From: Apus apus
Lineage: Eukaryota; Chordata; Aves; Apodiformes; Apodidae
Direction: 5' to 3'
Assembly: GCF_020740795.1 (NCBI RefSeq)
Contig: NC_067282.1
Location: 172,824,274-172,888,273 of the forward strand
Length of the DNA stretch: 64,000 nt
Positions 12,324 through 25,700 of this stretch are shown here, one piece after another; position 1 is the first letter of the stretch; each line of letters opens with the position of its first letter. A program made the position numbers and the translations under genes. The notes below the pieces were generated by a model. It was not told the DNA's origin, searched no databases, and was given only the letters and a program-made list of their open reading frames with translations.

Positions 12324-14860
12324 TTCTAAGATTCTACTACTAGAAGCTATTTTCAAATACCATAAAGCTAGTTCAATAGCACAATACCTGCATAAATAAT
12401 CACTAGGTTTATTGTGAGTAGGAGTACAAAATCACATCTGTCATGTAGCTAATGCATTTCTAGTGAAAATGTTGCATTTAGTTATTGAGCTCATGAAGAC
12501 TAAGATCTCCGTTTATTTTCTTGGAATGCTTTCTACTATGACTGAAAAATATTCCTTCATCAAACTTCACTCGTTCTAGATAAGAACTGCAATGTAACCT
12601 TTGCTCTTATTATTAGTTGAGTGCAGTTATTATGTAGGAAAAAGTCCCATTTGAAAAAAGAAATAGACTGTGCTTGTGACATGCTAAATTATAAAATTAT
12701 AAATTAGAAGAGGATCTGTGTTCTCAATGAGCATTATTTAATCAAGTATTATGGATACAGAGTTACTTGGTTTTATTTGTGCTTAACACATGCTTTCACT
12801 TTTCTCTCTGTATTCAATCAGTTTCACAGTTTAAACATGTGACAGATCAAATCCTCTCGTTTTCCCCCAAATTATTTTTGACAACTTCACAGCTCTTAGC
12901 ATGAGGCTTGGTAAACTCTAGATGATGTATGACTTACATAGCAAGCTCCTCAAATGATCAAATATCAGGTGACATATCTCCTTTATATACCAGTCAAATC
13001 TCATTTAATTCTAGTAGGGTAATCTTATTTTTTTAAACTATTTCTTGCCTTCTGTCAACAGTTTCTTTTTCCCTCACAGTGTTGAACACAAATACCTAGG
13101 AGAAATACACAGAGAAATTTCATGTAAATACATATGCCACTTGTGTGCAAGAAAGCTGTTGCTATATGGAAGTGACATTCTCTAATGGAAAATAAAAAGA
13201 TTTCCATGGGAATATAAAGAATCAGAACTGAAGGGTTACTGACTTTGTACAGGTATTCACTGCAATGCAATGGGCAGCACATGGGAAGATAAAGACAACA
13301 GAAACATGCCGAAAGTTTAGAAAGCTTTAGCTGGCCATAAAATTTTAAGTTCTCAGATGACTGCATGAAGAATTGTTTCAGCATATGAACTGGGCCTTTT
13401 ATGAGCCTTAAATATGTTTGTTTTTTTTTTTTTTTAGTGGTTACAATTTGTTGTACTTGAGAGTGCCTTTTAAAAGTATTTTAAAAGATGTAGAACTCCA
13501 ACTGGATTTCTTACAGGAATACTTGAATCACTCTTTAAAGGCTTAAACTTAATTTTTTATTCTCCTCAGCTGAATTCTAAGCTGCAGTCTTGAAGTATGA
13601 GAAGGCAAATGATGCCTTTAATTTTTTTTTATTAAAGTATGGATTTTAGGAGCAGAGCAGCAAGTATGCTTTTTGAATTTATGCAGCTTTGATTACCAGA
13701 ACTTTTCAGGGCCATTTCTTTAATCTTCTGAGAAAATTCTCTTGATGACTCAGATTATAAGGATAGATCTCATTTAATGATCAGTGCAAGCAGATTAAGT
13801 TTCTGACACTTTCATATATACTCTTTTTTTTAATAATCTTCCTAACACAAGAGTTTAAGGAGATGAAATATAAAATGGACAGTTCATTATGAATATAGAG
13901 AAACTGTCTGAATTAAATGAAGATTGTTCCCTATGAGCAGGAAAGCTTTAAAAGTTGAAATACGAAACATGTTTTTAATAATTAATATTTTGAAATTTAA
14001 ATTAATGAAATGGAAATTCAGCTGAAAGTCACCTGGAGAGCTCCAGAGGAAGTGTACACTTGGTACAGCAGATTCCTATGGACTTTCCTGCATACATGCT
14101 AGGCAAAATGAAAGTGAAAACATATAAAAGCCTTACTGAGTACTGGGATTTTAAATTGTTTGATTGGGATGAGAAATATTTTTTTAGTGCTGAGTGAAAA
14201 CTTGTCTGACTTTTTTATAGTCCTAGTTTCATCAAATATAAAAGAGATCAAATATTTCTGAGCAGTATCTGCTTTCTGAAGCAAATTATTTACTTTCTTT
14301 TGTCTTCAGGAACATTTACAAGATATTGGACTTTAAATAAAATGTGTATACAAATGTAATAAAAAAATTCTAAAAATGTATATATTTTTTCTATTTTATA
14401 TATATATATATATACATGGATAAGTTCCTGGGAATTAATTTATAATTGCAATACATTGCAGTCTAAGTCAGTCTCCAGAACTTTTGCTTGCCTATTCAAC
14501 TGGTGGATTTTAAAGATGGTGTTTGCCCAAGGAAACATATTGCTGGTATTTTCAAAGATACTCCTGACATCTTCAGGTAAGAATCATGACCTCTTTTAAA
14601 ACAGGTTGCAATCAAGCAACAAATCAAGCAATTTGGACAAGACTGAAGTTTGCAGACCTCCAAGAAGACCTTAGGTCTTCATATATATTCAGAAATTAAG
14701 GTATAAATCCGATGTTAAGTTTGGATGTATATCAGAATGGGCATGTTCATTCTTGCTCTGTATTAGAAGGCTAATGGTAGAGGGTTATAAACTAGCTTCT
14801 TAGAGGTTTAGTTTTTTAACTCTTATATAATGTAGCAGAAATAATGTTTTTTTAAAAAAG
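12324..14860. other. gene-free AT-rich DNA
   Basis: It includes a TA microsatellite near 14395-14415 and scattered poly-T runs. A 109-codon minus-strand frame at 13055-13384 has no recognisable motif. Nothing else is supported. Confidence 0.5.
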
Positions 14861-14869
14861 CATCATTCA

Positions 14870-15600
14870 GAATTACATCACAGGAGCCGGAAACACTGCC
14901 TCCATCTGAGTCATTGTCAAGTAATGCAAGTGAAGGCAGGAGACTGGTTGTGATATTCATCAGTTCACAAAGAACTCCAGAAGCACTATTGTCAACTGAA
15001 GCTAAGAGACTGCTACACTTTGAACTTCATAAATCAGATGATAGCTAAGAAAGAAATAGAGCTGACCATACACTTTTTGGATTTCACTGATTGTGTCCTT
15101 CCTTCCTTCTCCTTATCATCGTACTGATGAAATTAAATCATTGGAGAAGAGCTTAATTCCTGATCCTGAGAATACACTGTCTTCTTCAGTGTAGAGTCCC
15201 GACAGGCAACTCATTTATGTCTGATGTATGCACAGACGTATGTGGTAAAGCTGAAGCACCATGGCATGTGGCATTAGAAGACCCCTCAGTTCTCTCCTCT
15301 CATGTTGTAGCCTTACTAATGAAGAGTCCCAAGTTAGTCTGCAGTGCTGCTCCTCCATATACTCCATATAATACCTATGAGGACTTTTCATGCACACCCT
15401 CTTCAAAGTTGCTCATCTTTGTACAGGAAGTTGTTGCTTTCAGGTGGATGGAAAGATCAAAATATGATGTGCATCAGCCAGGCCTAAGGATAGCAGATGC
15501 AACAGACATGATGTGGATGATATCTCAGTAGAGATGCAAGCAATCTACTTCTCCATCTTGAAGCAAGTGGCTGGTGTGAGGTAGACGTTTCACTAAATCA
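14870..15600 (+). pseudogene. possible decayed coding sequence of unknown identity
   Basis: The composition is more even than in the neighbouring DNA. Two separate plus-strand frames read protein-like: about 14885-15046 and 15217-15531 (104 codons, with Pro/Tyr/Ser-rich wording). They are in different frames with stops between, no good splice sites were recognised, and no protein family came to mind. Chance open reading is a real alternative, so this is a weak call. Confidence 0.15.
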
Positions 15601-18600
15601 CTACAACATAGTATGTCACAACCTGACATGTGGTGGCAGAACCATACTGCAATGCTTATTCCTACTCAGCAGCAATTGCCTATATTTTCAGTTAGAGAGC
15701 ATTTTGAGGTACAAAACTGTGCATTTGGAAAGCCCCTGTGAAAAGAAAAAGTGAGACCAGAGCTAGTCAGATAAGGACCTCCTCCTAAACTCCACTTACC
15801 AGCTTTTGGGGTAGGTACTGCTCACATGTTACTGGGAAAACAGAGCTTTTCCCCCTTTGTTGCATCCTGTCTCCAGAAAGGTAACTATGAGAGAGAATGC
15901 CTTATCTTGTGAAACAGGAGAAGATATAATGGGAAAAGAACACAGTACGCAGGCCTAGCAGCATATGACCTTCTTCTCTTCAATCTCTGGTGACAAAAAG
16001 GAGCTGTCTGTGTTTCAACACAGCATCTAGGAATACTCAAGGGATCAGAAGGCTGTATGTACCTTCCATTTGCTACACATACTCAGCAGATCCACAAAGC
16101 TGTGTAATGTTAACCAATTAATACAATGTAGGGGTAACCAGCTGAACTTTCAGCTGTTCAGTGTTTCATGTTCATAGTAGACATGGAGATATGGTGACTG
16201 TGAGCAAGATGACTTTTCATATAGCTTAGATACCACTCCTGAAACTCTCGTTCTTTATTTATATTTTTAGCTTCACAGAGCTTCATTCATTCTTTACTAT
16301 CTAATACATTAGCACTGCTACGAATGTCTGTATCTATTGTTTCCTATGATAATAAACCCCACTTAGAAATAAGAAGCTGAGTAGAGAAATAATTGCCTTT
16401 CATTTAAACGTGGTTTTGAGTTTTACTGAACTAGGAAGTTATTTCTAGGCCAGAAGTGTTAGAAAGTAAGTAGCTGTGTGGTACTCTTCAGGGATGCTAG
16501 CAATCTCATGCTGAGAACTTATTGCCTGCAATTCTGTAAAAGGGGAAGTGATCCTTCAGCTGCTACAAAGGTGACAAGGAAAAAAGTATGTGTTCTGAGA
16601 AACTAAAAACATTAGTACTCACCTTGACTTTGTAGGTTTCACCTTTCTTTGCAAAGGTCTCTAGACATACTTTCTTGTATGTGTAGAAATGTAGGAAAAT
16701 AGAGATAAATCCAGTCCAGGAAGTTGCCTGGAAATTTCGTAAAATAATCCATTAAACAAATTCTGGTTATCCTGCATTTTAATTTATTTTTATTCATAAT
16801 GTGACCCTAATTTAAGGAAAACTCTCTAAATATACAAACTTTCCCATGAAGTCTGTATTAAAAGATAAAAGCTTTTTAGAATGTGAAGAAAGACTCCTGA
16901 ATGTGCTGTTTCTGGAGGTTTTTTGTGTTCCTGCCACCCACCTTAAGATACTTCCAGCGTGGGATTGCTTATAATTTTCAGTCATGTGTTTTGTCAAAAA
17001 AACTATTCCAGAAGGTATGTTTCCATAGTAAAAATTTCTTGACAGAGAAACCCTCCTAAAAACAGGCATCCTGAAGTGAAAAAATCTATTAATAAATATT
17101 TTTTCTTTGTTCCGTGTGAAGTTCTTAAGGTTTTTGGCAAAATCTGTCAGAAAGAAAAGTCCCTGAAATAAAAACCTTACATTTTTCCTGTGTACACACT
17201 GACGATTACAACTACCACAGAAAGAAGCAGACAAACCATTCAGCCTAAAAGTTTTGTGGTCATCCTTTGATACAGTTTGGTGCAGAGTGAGGGTGGATCT
17301 GGACTGTGTTCAAAATAGATGGTTCTTGATGTAACCCAGTGAGATAAGCCCCTGAACTGCGTACCTTGCTACGTTGAAGCAAGGCATTGCTTAGTTGTGT
17401 ATGGTGGATGCTTAGCTGTGAGCTGGAGAATGTGCTGGAAGTGTGAGGCAAGCAATTTCCACCCCAAGCTCTGCTGTCAGCTGTCTGGTCAGCACTCAGA
17501 GGGAGGTGAGAGAAAGGTTATCGTGGAGGCCTCTCAGTGACTGTTGCTTCAGTAAACGGAAAACACATTTCAGAGCCTGATGACACAGGCGTGGGTATAA
17601 GTTATTAACTGATACACAAAATGGAGTTGTAAATGGTTCCAGGGGGTCTCATGCTTGCTGTCGATGCCCTGCACCAGCTGCAGAAGTTAAAGCAGTTCTC
17701 TGGCTGCAAACTCCTGTTAATATCAAATTATTGAGGGCAACTAAGTATGTCACACATTTTAGCCCCTGGGACAATATACATCAGCCACCCTCTGCCAGCT
17801 CTACTGGATCTCCAGCGTGCTCCTGCTGCTGTTGTTAAGGCAGAGTTAAAGAATGAGGTTTTTGTATTTTCACTTGAGTAATTTTAAGATGAAATCTTGC
17901 TTTAATAAAAGTGAGTGGAACCCAGAATTAAGACCACTTTGTGACACTGCTACTTGTGTGAAAAAAAGTATTGCTAAAAAAACTAACTCTCTTGGAAAAT
18001 AATTGCTCCTTTGGGGTATTATTTCCCACTTTCCATTACTTTTCATATCCAAACTAAACTTCAATGCCTCTGGGTTTGAGGATAGGAAGATAAATATCTA
18101 GTTATGTGAGACAGTAATTTTCAATTGATTCAGACTACCTTTAGTACAACAATTCCACTGTCCAGGTAAACACAAAACAGCTGACTGTGGATTTTATTAA
18201 TGATCAACAGTAAAACCTTTTATTTGCCGTGGACATCAACTAAGTGAAAAGACAGAGGAGATTAGCAATACCAATCTACTTTGTTTCAGTGTTTAAAAAG
18301 CTATGAATACTGTATTTTTTCAAACCAATGCATTTCTTATATTTCCCAAACACAATTCTCCAGGATTTTTCTGATGTGCAGCTATTAGCAATTTCTTTTA
18401 TTGGTGCTCCTTCACTTTGCATGAAGTTGGAAGACATGCAGTACAGGTGCTAGTGTGCCACTATGCAAAAGGGAACAGAAGATTGCCAGTCTCTGAGGCA
18501 GTAAAAATTATTAGCAGGACATCAACTTATTCTGAAACCCCAACATCTTTAGAAATGGGAATCTTAGGTTCATGCACGTCAGGCAGAAGAAAGATCTGAA

Positions 18601-21600
18601 TCTGTCTCTCTGTCTGATTAATATTGTGATCATTGCTGAATCCTGTTGTTTCATAAATGGTATCCAACTCTACCTTTATTTCCATTCAGAAGGTCCAAAG
18701 TGGAATAGAAAAGCTTTGTTTCATAATTAAGGCAAAGAAACATTTTATTTCCATGAGGGGAAAATAATCCCTTCATTTAAACCTCAACCATTTTCCCCCA
18801 ATTATTCAGTTCAGTGATTTAACAGAATAATTACACTGCCTAAGTGCTACTCATCGATCATTCAGGTCAAACTGGAATTGCAGTTATTAATCAAAGTATA
18901 TTATGATGGCTGGCAAAATGAATCCCTGTTCCTCCAAAACATACTCTTTGTCAGTGAAAACAGATATATATGTGTGATATTTCAGAAAATTTTGCTGTTT
19001 CTTTTAGTACCTAGTTACAGCTTTAGGGTTCTAAAGGACCATTTCTGAAAAAATTGCATGGAAAATACAAGCACATGTAAGCTATGGACATCTGAACCAG
19101 AATATGTGAAACAATACTCTTCTATTAGTATTTAGTTTAAACTGATTTAAACAGAAACTTGCTAGAGTTTTAAAATGTTTGAATGAAACATTTTCCTAAA
19201 TACTTCCCATGGCTTTAGTTCTCAGAATTCAAATACCATATAAAGAGTTTTGTTAAATGCTTGTGTTTTTTGCTGGTCGCCATGAACTTTGAGGAGGGCA
19301 ATAAAACCAAAATAGATTGTGGTGATTAACTTCTGCCTGTCTTAAATTAAGAAACAAGGAAAGTAACATTGGCAAGATTTCCTATCCCAATTTCATAGAC
19401 ATGAAAGGGTTCAAATAGATTGCGCACATCTGGGTTATGAAAAACGATATGAAGGGGAAGTAAGACCAAAAGGAAGTAGGCACCAAAACTCTTCTGCTGT
19501 CACAATAAATCTGCAACAATTTTACACAGAAAATATACATTGCTTAACTACAGTTATTCAATTTCCGGAGACAAAAAAAGATAATTAAATTCAGAAAAAA
19601 ATTGACATATCAAAAGAAAGAAAATCCATAACTTTTGTAACAAAACAAAACAAAAAAAAACCCTTACATAGATACTGCTGCTCACAAGCATTGAAAGTAA
19701 AGATAGTTTTCAGATACTACAATCTGAGTCTATCTATAGTTGAATAATATGTGCAAAAAAATTAAGAAATCTACAAATGCTGAACAGTATCTCCTCCAGT
19801 CATGCATTTGAGTTCAGCTTTTCTTTATGGAGATGTGGCCGTTTCCAAGAAATTCCTCAGAGATGGTTATTATCACAAAAGATCTGAGAGTTTCCGTTTT
19901 TCAAAATGGTTGGAAGATTATTTATTTTCCCACCCACCCCCTCTTATTTTTTCTTTAACTTACTGTTGTTGTTCAGGTGCATGTTTGTGTTATGTTGTTT
20001 TTAAAGAAGATCCATGTCTTGCAGCTAACATATATGACTTTACTTAATGGCTGATTTTTCAACATGGTCAGTATGAGCAAAAATGTCAGAAGTGCCCATG
20101 AAAGAGACGAAGTAACTTGATTATCTTCCATGCCCATTTACACAAAATTTTAGCAAAATGAAAAAAAGAAAATAATTTAATGATAATATTAGTTTTTACA
20201 ACTTCCTTTGCTTTCAGATATACTAATTTGAAATATTAATTTCATGTAATTCTCAAGTAATACTTGGAATCCGCAGTTCTAAAATTTTAAACTGAATTGA
20301 GGAAAGTATAGATTCAGATGTTTTAAAATCCATCTGCACTTATGGGCAAAATGTGGGTTAAATGTTCTTAAAATATCATTCTGCCTAAGTGTTTCTGGAT
20401 TTCCTCTAGGTAAACAATCTTTTTATATATCTTGTGATAAAACAGTGGAACTGGGGATTAGCTGAAGAGTTCTTTTGTACAGAGAAGAGTAAAAGAGTGA
20501 GGTTTCATTCTAGTCACAGAAGCAGCAGAATCATGTCTTCATATCTCAGATTTGAGGTGAAAACATAATTACATTATACAATAGGCTCCTATAGAAAGTT
20601 TGCATGAGAAAAACAGGTGTTCCAAGGGGTGGATATATTCTGACTAAATATTTGTTACCTCATGGGATATACTTACAGTTTGGTGTCACCAGGCACTGGA
20701 AATCAAAAGTCAATGAAAACCGAACTAAGTCAACCACTAAATGTCAATCACAAATTAAATGCCTCTTATTGTTGCACTCTATATAGCACTTGTTTTTCTT
20801 TGACTTAAGATTCTAATTTTGTATTTAAATTATAAACTTGATATCTCTGATTGCTAGGGGCTTGTCCTATCTCAATTTAAGAAGACAAACTGAAGCATAC
20901 TTTGCTATGTCAAATGCATGCACACCAGGGTGTATGAAGAGGAGGCATAAGGAAAAACAAGTGTTCACATACATACTATTAGGGATTTAATTATATTAGA
21001 AGTATGATAGTATATGTATATTATGTATTAGGAACTTTACTAAATTACTATGCCTTTAAGTCTTGAATAGAGGAACAAAATGTGGAAGTGATTACTGTTG
21101 AGCTGCAGTGGTAAATGGAACCTGTTAACTCAGTTTGGGAAAACCTGTTAACTTAAAGGACTCACTACGAGAATAAAATACTATTTGTGGGAAAGTATAG
21201 TAACAGCTGACTTTGGAGACAAAATACAGCTTAAGGTCTTCATCTGTCTTGCCATTTGCCACTATCAAAATAGAAACCCTCAGGGACAGGTATGATTTTT
21301 CTGAAATCAGTGTCTATTAATCAGCAATGTATTTTAGTCCAGCAACCAGATTCAGTGAAGCAACATACCTTTAGGCATGAAAGTGATAACCATGTCTTTG
21401 AGCAGGGTTTATTATTATATCTGGGTTATTGTGCCAAAGGAACATTTTTGCCACTATGGATTTTTTCATTTTATTTTTATTTTTTACTTGGTCAACGCCT
21501 GAAAATTGTTTATAAATATTACAAATATTCAAATATGCAAATATTATGAGGGGATAGAATCTAATAAATCTAAAAATACCCTGGTAGCTGAATCAACAGT

Positions 21601-22600
21601 TCCATATCAAGAAGAATACAGATAGCATATTAAAAATATATATTTTACAGTTATTAGAAATCTAAAAATAAAGACCATTTTCTTTCTTATACAGTCAGTT
21701 CTTTCTTATTAAATAGTTCACCTTTTGCAACTTTGTTTCCTAGTAGCTTATTTTGCTTCTGTGTAAAATGTGTGTAGGTAGGATGCAAAGGACGTTAGTA
21801 ATTCTAATATTATCTCTAATACCTCCTTAATATCTCTAACTATAATTATCCAGTAACATCCTATATTTAAACAACATTTTGAGAGGGGTAAGCAATCATA
21901 ACCTTAAATCAGTTGAAAAATGCATATCATTTGGGAGTGTTTAGAAAGATGAGAAGAAATAATTACCTACATCCACTATTTCAAGCCATATGGATAAAAT
22001 TGTCTTTTGTATGAAAATGAGTATTAGCGATAACTGAATTATATTGCATGCACACAGAACAGAGAAAAACATCCCAATCAGAGGAACAGGGAAAAATCCT
22101 TGGTGCCCAGATGTTATTTGAGTAATCTATGAGATTAAATCATAATTATAGTAGAATTAGGAAAAGCAAGGGTCTGATAGCCCATTCTGCTGCTGGCAGT
22201 ATTTTTCCTACACAGGAAATCTTCTGGTTCTGCTTCTGTGCGCAAGAATAAGTGATTTTGAGATCTTAGCTACACTTGAACAGTTAATCAATTAATATAT
22301 CTATGAATATTTGCACAGTTTAAAAAAATAAATAACTTACAAGTAAAGAGTGTAAAAAAACAGCATTTACATCCTTTCAAAAACTTTACACAGAAATTTT
22401 ATTTACTTTTAATTTCTTTATTATACATACTTTTCAATGTAATTTTCCATAAATATATATAGACAAACTTGACATATTTGACACTAGTACAAGCCTGGAA
22501 TAGAAGTTAATGAGCATGTATGCATTTAAATACAATGTAATGTAGTGCATAAGCATTTTACAGGGTTAATGTACATTACGAACAATGAATTTTGTCAGGT
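15601..22600. other. gene-free DNA
   Basis: I see no exon, RNA gene or classifiable repeat. The 140-codon minus-strand frame at 16812-17234 lacks any known motif. Near 18780-18910 there is a homeobox-site-rich patch of possibly conserved non-coding sequence. Confidence 0.5.
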
Positions 22601-22689
22601 CAAAAAAAGGATTTGGCACCTAGAGAGAGAATGTTATCATTCACCCAGGTCTCTTTGGAAAATAAATAGCACCTCTAGCTAAGAAATGA

Positions 22690-22775
22690 TTGCAAAATAA
22701 AATAAAATAAAATAATAACAACAAAAAAAACAAACCCCAAAAGACAACCCACAACAACAAAAAAACCCAAAATGT
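22690..22775. repeat. (AAAAT)n and A/C-rich low-complexity tract
   Basis: AAAAT units in tandem are followed by A/C-only sequence. The minus-strand open frame over it codes for a run of Phe/Leu/Trp and is a low-complexity artefact. Confidence 0.8.
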
Positions 22776-25700
22776 AGGCAATATATTCAAGTAAAACCCG
22801 TACAGTATTGCAAAATAGAAAAAGGAAGAAAAAAGTTTGTTAGTCAACAACAATGGCTACTGCATGTTTAATTATTGCATAGCAATACCAAGTTTTGTTG
22901 GTAGACTGCAGATATGGTGAACTTTCCAAGTAGCCTACAGGTGAAAAATGCACCTATGTCACACTTCAGGAACTGTATTTATGTAAGTGCTTTATGTAGC
23001 ACTCCAAAAAATCTCTCAATAACTTTCAGGTAGAACTTCTAAAGAGTCAGAGACAAACATAAACTTTTCACTGGCTTGCCTACTTGCAGACAAAATAAAA
23101 ATACCAAAAACCTGGAAAAAGTATGAAAAATTGTCAGTGTTTCTAGAGCCTAGTGCTCTGGAGAGTTTCCCATAATAGTTTAATAGGAATATTGTTTGCA
23201 GGGCCTTCAGTATCCTCAGTCTCCATAATTTTTACAAGAATATCATGTCCCTCAAACCTCATGTGATCTTGTCATACATACTGCAATAAATGAAAACTCA
23301 GTCTACGTGTCGCAGTATGCTCAGAGATCCTGTGGTTAAAATTAACATGGCAAAACCCACCAACCAACCCCTCCACCAACAATGTAGGTTCTATAGTCCA
23401 ACAGCTATGAAAATGCTCAGTGATTTAGGCCACTTTGAACTGAATCATGGTAGGAATACCAGTGTTATGTAATATTGATATTTTCTGAACAAATTTCTAA
23501 AATCAATTAAGCCAGCAGAAACAGAAAAATAATAAAATATACTCTTGTAGAAAATCTTTACATTTTTCTGTCTTTTGTTGAAGTGTTTTATCTGCTTACA
23601 AATATGCTTCATTTATCAGGCACAGTATGCAACTTACTGTGAGACATTATATATATTTTATATATACATAAATATATATAATATATATAAATTTGAGTTT
23701 TATATATAGGGCAATACATATGTACACACATATTCATTTGTATTTCCTTATATATAAATCTATATACACATTCCTGAAAGGCATAAACCATTTTCTCTGG
23801 AAAATAACAAAAATTAAGATTATAAACTGCTGAAGGAAGGCTTGAAAGGAAATAGATAATTTCCTTTGGGGTTAAAGGTATGTTTGGGTATTTATTTAAA
23901 TATATTTTCTGTTTTATAATCTACATTCAGAGTTTATGTTTTACTTTTTTATTTACATAGGCTATTAAAATAATACATATTGTGCGTTAATTTAGGGATT
24001 TATTCATTAGGAATATTATGCAGGCACAGTTAAATTGGCCAGTTGCAATAAAACCTGCATTTGCTCTGTTACATTGGATCCTCTTGAGATCTATTTTGGA
24101 GAAAATAAGGCTGAAGCCTCCACTGAAGCCACATCACCTCTGATGTCTGATCAAGGTCTTTGACTTTGAAATGCTTCTTTCTCTTGGCTTCAGTGGGATT
24201 TTTACTAGATTCTAGAAGGCAAGAATTGTTTGGAGACTAAAAAGAAGAGTATCTTTGAAGCAACAATCATCATGTCTGGTTTTGTTAAGAGCATATCATT
24301 ATTCCTCAGCCCCAGTATGACATTTTGTGACCATCTCTCTCAACTTCTCACAAAGGGGGATGGGGGACAGGCTAAAGTTTTGTGGGGTTGGCTTTGTTTT
24401 GTTTTGTTTTTTTAAGAATGCAAAATGTGACATATTTGGTAATACTTTTGAAAATTCTTTTGATGTATTACCTATGTAATATTAAATGAGGGCCAGGATC
24501 TCACAAAAAGAGCAGTAGACGTTTGCTATCTGAATAACACACTGAGTTCAGTGATGTAAAAAATATACCATTATGGGTTAAATCTTTAGATTTAATAAAG
24601 ATATGCCAATTGATAGATGAATTTAGTCATAAAGATGCAACACCTTAAAAATAGAAATCTAAATAGTTTCAAATGTTGGGGAGATTTTGTGAGACTCTGT
24701 AGAGGTTTGATCATTATGCTTTTTGTTAACTGTATTTTTCCAGGGTTGTGCAAGTCTCTAAACTTCAATTGAGAGGTAGATGACAAGAAAAATTTGAACT
24801 GCAAAACAACAACATGCACAGTATGTTGAAATTACATAGAAATGCTTACACAAACTGTGATCAAAAAGGTGATAATACCTGAAAACATATTTTATATATC
24901 TATATATAAGCACAAATATCTGAAAAGCCCCCACCCAAAAAAAAAATCCCGAAAGCCTTCTTAAAATTGTTATGTCAGAAATTAGGTATTTAAAAATTCC
25001 CTTTATATTCCTCTCTGTGAATAGAAAAATAGTCATCTATAGAGAAGCTAACAAAAGTTGCCTTCATTTAATTTTGTTAATTCTCATTATCAGTCACAAC
25101 ATGCTCAACAATAAAAGTGGTCATGGCTTTGTTTAGTGAAGACTTGATGGATGCCCCAGACCTGGCTGTATGCGATATCAGTAGCTTATTATGTACCTGA
25201 ATAATACTTCCCCACTAACATTCACAACCATCCAGACCTGAAATTAGCAAGTGAAAATGGTTTTTTTAGGCATTTGAGGAAAGTGAATGACAAGAAAGCA
25301 TTCAAGAAAAATCACTGTATGTCAGGCCCAAATTCTTGGTGTTACATCAAAATGAAGAATGGAGTGAGGAGCCTTCAAGAGGAACAAGAGTTCTCTGGAA
25401 GGAACAATTACGTACACACTGTCAAAGGTTTTTTAAGCACACCGGATGCTGATATGCTAAAAGATTATTAAAATTCATGTGAATTTTGAATAATGATGTC
25501 AGTGAAATTGCTGCCATTGACTTCAATGGTACATAAAGTTGAACAACTTCTCCTAAGGACAGCATCATTAAAAAAAAAAAAAAAAAAACTACTTGAAGAT
25601 AAAGTAAGACTTTACCTTACTCTGTCAAAACAGTTCACAAATCACACTCCTGAAATAAAAGGATTGTAGTCTGACTACTGTGCTGCAAGATTTCATGTAA

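Noticed and set aside
16812..17234. 140-codon minus-strand open frame
   Set aside because: Low-complexity Phe/Ser/Lys/Arg wording and no family resemblance; judged chance.
22641..22853. Hydrophobic membrane-protein-like open frame
   Set aside because: It is a translation of the A-rich/AAAAT microsatellite on the opposite strand.
25571..25588. Poly-A run as a sign of a processed retrocopy
   Set aside because: No gene-like sequence precedes it and no target duplication flanks it; simple A tract.
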